NCBI GenBank assembly: GCA_050954505.1
Contig: JBPBPY010000065.1
Location: 1-9,434, forward strand
Reading direction: 5' to 3'
DNA from: JAQGMO01 sp050954505
Lineage (GTDB): Bacteria; Pseudomonadota; Gammaproteobacteria; Burkholderiales; Burkholderiaceae_D
Length of the DNA stretch: 9,434 nucleotides
In this document: positions 4,960 to 9,434 of the stretch, in pieces
Position numbering within the stretch: the stretch's first letter is position 1
How the letters are laid out: each line of letters begins with the position of its first letter
The notes under the pieces: generated by a model
Seen by the model: the letters and a program-made list of their open reading frames with translations, nothing else
Database searches by the model: none
Told to the model about the DNA's origin: nothing
Program-made: the position numbers and the translations under genes

Positions 4960-7131
4960 ATGCACACGCAAGATTTCCACCGCACGGCCCTCAGTGTCGC
5001 CATTTTGCTCGCCTTCAGTGGCGCAGCCCTTGCCCAGACGGCGGCGACACCGTCGACGGCGACGCTCTCGACGATCAATGTGACCAGCTCGGCCGACGCT
5101 TCGGCTGCCGGCCTGCCGGCAGATTATGCAGGTGGCCAGGTGGCGCGTGGTGGCCGTCTGGGTTTGCTGGGAAATACCGACCGCATGGATTCACCGGTCA
5201 GCAGCACGGCCTACACCCGAAGCCTGATGCAGGACCAGCAAACCCGCAGCGTGGGCGATGTCTTGCTCAACGATCCTACCGTGCGGGTCACGCGTGGTTT
5301 CGGCAACTATCAGGAAATGTACATCATCCGCGGTTTCCCGCTGTACTCGGACGACATGGCCTACAACGGTTTGTATGGCTTGCTGCCACGCCAGTACGTG
5401 GCAACCGAATTGCTTGAACGTGTGGAAGTCATGCGCGGCGCCAGTGCCTTGCTCAATGGTGCCGCGCCTGGCGGCAGCGGCCTGGGCGGCTCGGTCAACC
5501 TGTTGCCAAAACGTGCACCGAATGAACCGCTGACGCAAATCACCGCCGGTGTGGAAAGTGGCGGCAACGTTTATCTGGCCACCGACCTGGCGCGCCGCTT
5601 TGGCCCCGACAATGCCAGCGGCATTCGTTTCAATGCCGTGCGCCGCGACGGCGACACCGCCATCGACAACGAGAAACGTGAACTGAGCGTGCTGTCGATT
5701 GGCCTGGATACCCGCGGACGCGATTACCGCCTCTCGGCAGACCTCGGCTACCAGAATCAGAAACTCGATTCGGCCCGTCCAAGCGTCTCGCTGTCTTCCG
5801 GCATTGCCGTGCCGCGTGCACCGGATGCATCGTCGAATTTCTCCCAGCCATGGGCTTACTCGAACGAGCGTGATGTGTTCGGCACCGTGCGCGGTGAATT
5901 CGACCTGTCCCCCGATGCCACCGTCTGGGTGGCTGCCGGTGCACGCGATGGCAAGGAAAACAATTCCCTGGCCAACCCGACCGTGCTCAACAATGCCGGC
6001 GACATCGGCACCTACCGTTTCGACAATGCCCGTCACGATGAAACCTACACCGGTGAAGCAGGCCTGCGTTTCAAGGCCCGCACCGGTTCCGTTGGCCACA
6101 GCGTGAGCCTGGTTGCCTCGACCTTCAAGCAGGATTCGAAGAATGCCTATGGCACCAGCGATTACCTGGGCCTGACGACCAACCTGTACAACGCCGCCAA
6201 CTTTGCCCAGCCGGCCATAACCTCGGTGGGTGGCGGCAATCTGTCCGACCCCAACATCACCACGCAGTACAAGCTCAACAGCATCGGCTTGGGCGACACG
6301 CTGTCGCTGCTCAACGACACGCTGCTGATCACCGTCGGTGCACGTTATCAATCGATCGAGCAAAATGCCTACAGCTATGCGGGCGGCGTGCAGTACGATT
6401 CATATGACAAGAGCCGCGTAACGCCAATGGCCGGCGTGGTCTACAAGGCCAGCAAGAATGTCTCGCTATATGCCAACTACATCGAAGGCCTGGCCAAGGG
6501 ACCAACGGCAAGCGGCACCAACATCACCAACATCGGTGAAGTCTTTGCCCCTTACCGCACCAAGCAGGAAGAAATCGGTGTCAAGTACGATGCCGGCACC
6601 TATGGTGCAGACATCGCCGTATTCACCACAGCCAAGCCACTGGCCTTCGTTTCCAACAACACCTTTGGCGTCAATGGCGAGCAGCGCAACCGCGGCATCG
6701 AACTGACGATGTTTGGCCAGCCATTGAAAAGCCTGAAAGTCCTGGGCGGCATGACCTTCCTGCAAGCCAAGCAGCGTGACACCGGTGGCACTACCAATGG
6801 CAATTACGTCATTGGCGCACCAAAGTTCCAGGCCAATGTCGGCACCGAATGGGCCATTCCAGGCGTCGCCGGCCTGACCTTGAGTGGCCGCGCGCTGTAC
6901 ACCGGCGAACAGTTTGTCGATGCTGCCAACACCCAGCGCCTGCCATCATGGACCCGCCTTGATGCCGGCCTGCGCTATGTCACCAATGTCGGCAAGAATG
7001 TCGTCACCGTCCGTGGCCAGATCGAAAACCTGGCCAATCGTAACTACTGGGCGTCGGCCGGCAGCGATTACGGCTACCTGGTCCTGGGCAACCCACGCAC
7101 ATTCGTGCTCTCGGCCTCGATGGACTTCTGA
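4960..7131 (+). CDS. TonB-dependent siderophore receptor (outer membrane)
   Basis: 723 aa from ATG 4960. A Sec signal peptide covers residues 1-25, with a basic start, hydrophobic SVAILLAFSGA and cleavage after ALA. The mature N-terminus carries a TonB-box-like stretch (LSTINVTS, 36-43). The plug domain follows, with family hallmarks GRLGLLGNTDRMDSP, QQTRSVGDVLLNDP, IIRGFP, YNGLYGLLPRQ and ERVEVMRGASALLNGAAPGG. The rest is a 22-strand-type barrel with alternating aromatic strands, a late ENLANRNYW motif and a terminal Phe (SASMDF) typical of BAM substrates. Length matches full TonB siderophore receptors (about 700-750 aa), and nothing appears broken. It would import a ferrisiderophore using TonB-ExbB-ExbD energy; the ligand cannot be read from sequence. 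It is divergent from the PepSY operon, and a Fur-like box covers its promoter, so iron-starvation induction is expected. There is no N-terminal signalling domain, so no sigma/anti-sigma surface regulation is expected. Confidence 0.95.
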   Translation: MHTQDFHRTALSVAILLAFSGAALAQTAATPSTATLSTINVTSSADASAAGLPADYAGGQVARGGRLGLLGNTDRMDSPVSSTAYTRSLMQDQQTRSVGDVLLNDPTVRVTRGFGNYQEMYIIRGFPLYSDDMAYNGLYGLLPRQYVATELLERVEVMRGASALLNGAAPGGSGLGGSVNLLPKRAPNEPLTQITAGVESGGNVYLATDLARRFGPDNASGIRFNAVRRDGDTAIDNEKRELSVLSIGLDTRGRDYRLSADLGYQNQKLDSARPSVSLSSGIAVPRAPDASSNFSQPWAYSNERDVFGTVRGEFDLSPDATVWVAAGARDGKENNSLANPTVLNNAGDIGTYRFDNARHDETYTGEAGLRFKARTGSVGHSVSLVASTFKQDSKNAYGTSDYLGLTTNLYNAANFAQPAITSVGGGNLSDPNITTQYKLNSIGLGDTLSLLNDTLLITVGARYQSIEQNAYSYAGGVQYDSYDKSRVTPMAGVVYKASKNVSLYANYIEGLAKGPTASGTNITNIGEVFAPYRTKQEEIGVKYDAGTYGADIAVFTTAKPLAFVSNNTFGVNGEQRNRGIELTMFGQPLKSLKVLGGMTFLQAKQRDTGGTTNGNYVIGAPKFQANVGTEWAIPGVAGLTLSGRALYTGEQFVDAANTQRLPSWTRLDAGLRYVTNVGKNVVTVRGQIENLANRNYWASAGSDYGYLVLGNPRTFVLSASMDF

Positions 7132-7262
7132 TCAAGGTCGCCGGCTGCTGTCTGGCTCGGCGACTGCGTCATCTCGATCCACGGCTGTGGCTGGTCGAAT
7201 GCAATTGGCGTTTTCGTGGACGAGGTGGTGGAAACGATTTGAAAAATTCTTCTTATGTCAAA

Positions 7263-7290
7263 CAACAAGCCGACATTCGCCGGCTTGTTG
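7263..7290. terminator. Strong hairpin between convergent receptor and ankyrin genes
   Basis: CAACAAGCCG (7263-7272) and CGGCTTGTTG (7281-7290) form a perfect 10-bp stem with an 8-nt loop, in the 234-bp gap (7132-7365) between two converging genes. Neither side has a good T-run; on the - strand the stem is followed by GTTTGAC. It probably serves as a two-way transcript end or an mRNA-stabilising structure. A second, weaker inverted repeat, GTCGCCG/CGGCGAC (7137-7143/7158-7164), lies just after the receptor stop. The gap holds no gene I can support. Confidence 0.5.
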
Positions 7291-7365
7291 CTCAAGGCTG
7301 ACTGCTTGCTACTTCGTGATTGCTGATTGCGGCTTCGCTTTCCATCATTTCCTGCAATACCGGCT

Positions 7366-9408
7366 TCATACCGATTCGTCCTCCAGCAACCGGGCGAAAC
7401 ATTCCTTGACGATATCGAGCTGCGTTTGGCAGTAGTAATCGATGTGCGCGCCCTGGCCTCCTGCAGCAGTTGCGGCAGACAATGGTTGCAGATACTCCCG
7501 CCGCCTGAGCAAACCATTGAACTCATGCACCCAACGCTTGAGCACTGATTGCGGCACTTCTCTTGCTGTGCAGTTTCCTCGCCGTTCATCCAGCGTTCTG
7601 GTCTTGAGGGCGCTAGCGAAGCTGGCATCGATGACTGCGGCAAGCGGGTGCCACAAGCCTGCGACTTCAGCCAACTGTCTCGCCAGTGCGCCAGGAACGA
7701 CCACGGCATGCGGATCGTTGGCCAACGTTTCGCTTTGATAAACGAGCAGGTTGAGCGTGGCTTCGACAAGCAAGGCCTGGATTGCGGCTTCGGCCTGAGC
7801 GGCGAGATAAACCATCTCGGCATTCGCTGCCGCTGTCAAACGTTCAAGTGCTGCTCCATCCAAACCACAAATTTTGTAATACCGTCTGCAGTAAATTTCA
7901 TTGTCACGCAGACACATCAAAATGCTTGCATAGAACATCATCTTTTGATGCAGCGATATTGGCTTGCCGTCAAACTGAAGCGGCTTCCAGACCGCGCTGC
8001 CATTCCTGATATAGGTGGGCAAATCCACCAAGCGCCTCAGGTTGATACGTCCCAGCTCACTTGCATGCAGCAGGTCCATAAAAGGATTAATGTGAACGTT
8101 GATGATCGATTCGATTGCCGTCACGCACTGAGCCAGAAATACCAATGGGCCCAAAGGCATGTGCAAACGTTGTGGTGGCGCCATCGTATGCAAACGCACC
8201 AGGTCTGCAGCAAAGGGGTCGCCAATCGTGCGCCAGTCCAAGTCTTGCAAGGACACGCCGTTTTCGCTCAGCACCTGCAGCATTGCTGCGGTTGAGAGCC
8301 CGGTTATCTTTCGTGTACCGTGCCGCAGGAAGTATTGCACCCGCCGGTCGTTGGCGTCAAAGACAAATCCAAGGCATGTCAGCGAGCGTACCAACTCGGG
8401 CAGATTCTGTTTCAACGCTTGCTTGAAAAGGGCCGGCATCAAGCTCGAATATTTCGGCAGCAGGATGTCCACCACTGCAAATTTCCTTTTCTCGATGGCG
8501 ATCTGCAATGCGGTCTGCTCACGGCAGCTTGCATCAGGATCGAAGGTATTCAACAATACCGTGGCACTGGTGGCCGATCCACATCGTGCCGCTTCCATCA
8601 TTGCCGTGAAACCGTCATGCAGTTCAGTCCCGTGGCGCGCGCCCTTCAGCAAAAGATAGTTAACCACGTCGGCATGGTCATGCAGGATCGCCTGGAACAG
8701 CGGCGTTTGCCTTGCACCGCCTCCCTCGATATTGGCACCACGCGTGTGCAGCAGCTTGACCATTTCCAGCCTGCCCAATCGCGCTGCGGTGCCCAATGCA
8801 GACAGCCCTTTGGCAGAAGTGTTGGCACTGACGCCCTTGTCCAGCAGCCGCTCCAGCGCATGGACTTCACCATGTTCGATCACGAAGGCGACCGCGCTAC
8901 CTTGCTTGCTGCGGTAAGAACTTGCCGATACGCTGGCGTCGATGTCAGCAAGTTCAAGACGAATTTCCTCATCCGCGTGCGTGTTTCTAACCAGGCCTCT
9001 TCCTGTGTATGGGCTCGAGCTTGGGACTGTGCTTCCACTCGAACTCGTCATTGTGCTTGTGATGACGCTCGCGCTCGTGCCCGCACCGGAACCAGTAACC
9101 AACGTTGGTACAGACGCCAGTATGGGTACCTGTACCACGTGCCGGCTCTCTCGAGTGTGTTGAAAGTCCTGGCTTCCCTGGACTTCCTGAAGCTTGCGCA
9201 GCAGCTGAGGCGCATCAGGCATGGGCATGGGCATGATGCCACGCTGCGGCATTGCCACAATGCCGGGTGCCGGTTTATCAGCGGTCAACCTGGCAGGCGT
9301 CGATGACGCGCGCGGCCGAACAAAGGCCATGTTGGCGCGTTGAACGTCGCAAACGGCCTGTGGTCTGATGCTTTCGGACCTGGATCGGTGGTGCGTATAT
9401 GGGATCAT
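7366..9408 (-). CDS. Ankyrin-repeat protein with large helical C-terminal domain; possible secreted effector
   Basis: 680 aa if it starts at ATG 9408-9406. No Shine-Dalgarno is visible there or before the next in-frame ATG (codon 27, 9330), and the frame has no stop up to the right edge, so the start may lie outside. Residues 1-165 have no signal peptide and are low-complexity: an MPMPMP run at 59-64 and a Ser/Thr/Gly-rich stretch at about 104-135. About six ankyrin repeats cover 169-352, the clearest being 201-232 (GLSALGTAARLGRLEMVKLL..GANIE), 234-265 (TPLFQAILHDHADVVNYLLLKGA) and 266-297 (GFTAMMEAARCG). Residues about 360-680 are helical and of unknown fold. By eye they share an ordered series of weak matches with the tandem paralogs at the left end of the window. 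Ankyrin repeats mediate protein binding. A secreted, host-directed role fits the layout but is inferred. It converges on the receptor gene, with a 234-bp gap. Confidence 0.85.
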   Translation of the reverse strand: MIPYTHHRSRSESIRPQAVCDVQRANMAFVRPRASSTPARLTADKPAPGIVAMPQRGIMPMPMPDAPQLLRKLQEVQGSQDFQHTRESRHVVQVPILASVPTLVTGSGAGTSASVITSTMTSSSGSTVPSSSPYTGRGLVRNTHADEEIRLELADIDASVSASSYRSKQGSAVAFVIEHGEVHALERLLDKGVSANTSAKGLSALGTAARLGRLEMVKLLHTRGANIEGGGARQTPLFQAILHDHADVVNYLLLKGARHGTELHDGFTAMMEAARCGSATSATVLLNTFDPDASCREQTALQIAIEKRKFAVVDILLPKYSSLMPALFKQALKQNLPELVRSLTCLGFVFDANDRRVQYFLRHGTRKITGLSTAAMLQVLSENGVSLQDLDWRTIGDPFAADLVRLHTMAPPQRLHMPLGPLVFLAQCVTAIESIINVHINPFMDLLHASELGRINLRRLVDLPTYIRNGSAVWKPLQFDGKPISLHQKMMFYASILMCLRDNEIYCRRYYKICGLDGAALERLTAAANAEMVYLAAQAEAAIQALLVEATLNLLVYQSETLANDPHAVVVPGALARQLAEVAGLWHPLAAVIDASFASALKTRTLDERRGNCTAREVPQSVLKRWVHEFNGLLRRREYLQPLSAATAAGGQGAHIDYYCQTQLDIVKECFARLLEDESV
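9218..9235. repeat. (GGCATG)x3 hexanucleotide repeat inside the ankyrin gene
   Basis: Three exact tandem copies of GGCATG, read on the - strand as the Met-Pro run MPMPMP. Loss or gain of a unit adds or removes one dipeptide without shifting the frame. It lies in the low-complexity N-terminal part. Confidence 0.7.
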
Positions 9409-9434
9409 GGTGCGTAGGCAAAAGTGGACTGTAA

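Noticed and set aside
5191..6363. 390-codon open frame antisense to the receptor
   Set aside because: Shadow of biased codon use in the receptor gene; the receptor frame has signal peptide, plug and barrel motifs.
8320..9306. 328-codon + strand open frame opposite the ankyrin gene
   Set aside because: No recognisable domain and Cys/His/Gln-rich; the ankyrin repeats on the - strand are unmistakable.

Overview
The window looks like chromosome of a Gram-negative proteobacterium, most likely a betaproteobacterium (Burkholderiales-type codon use and gene style; genus not determinable). The basis is an outer-membrane TonB-dependent receptor with a Sec signal peptide and terminal Phe, a Fur-like operator, and moderately high GC. 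No RNA gene, IS element, CRISPR array or origin is visible.

Layout. (1) Positions 1-3146, + strand: two tandem paralogous genes of unknown function. The first is cut by the left edge (1-1352). The second is complete (1482-3146, 554 aa) with a clear Shine-Dalgarno. (2) Positions 3189-4841: an iron-uptake block on the - strand, made of a candidate 53-aa single-helix membrane ORF (4803-4642), a PepSY/PepSY_TM membrane protein (4636-3383) and a 65-aa two-helix membrane protein (3386-3189) that overlaps it by ATGA. (3) Positions 4798-4841: a divergent promoter region with a perfect TATAAT overlapped by a Fur-box-like sequence. (4) Positions 4960-7131, + strand: a TonB-dependent siderophore receptor. 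(5) Positions 7132-7365: a non-coding gap with a strong hairpin between convergent genes. (6) Positions 7366-9408, - strand: a large ankyrin-repeat protein whose reading frame stays open to the right edge.

The central block reads as a Fur-controlled ferrisiderophore system. The receptor imports the iron chelate across the outer membrane, and the PepSY protein with its small partners probably acts at the inner membrane, by analogy with FoxB/PiuB-type ferrisiderophore reductases.

The flanks hold the less ordinary content. The tandem paralogs carry an ankyrin-like N-terminal part and a long all-helical C-terminal region of no family I recognise. By eye, the C-terminal half of the ankyrin protein on the far side shows the same order of weakly conserved helical blocks, so all three may be members of one ankyrin-plus-helical-domain family. 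Their long Ser/Pro/Ala/Thr-rich, signal-less N-termini suggest secreted effectors, but this is inference. One paralog has a J-domain-like HPD segment that the other lacks through a 29-residue length difference.
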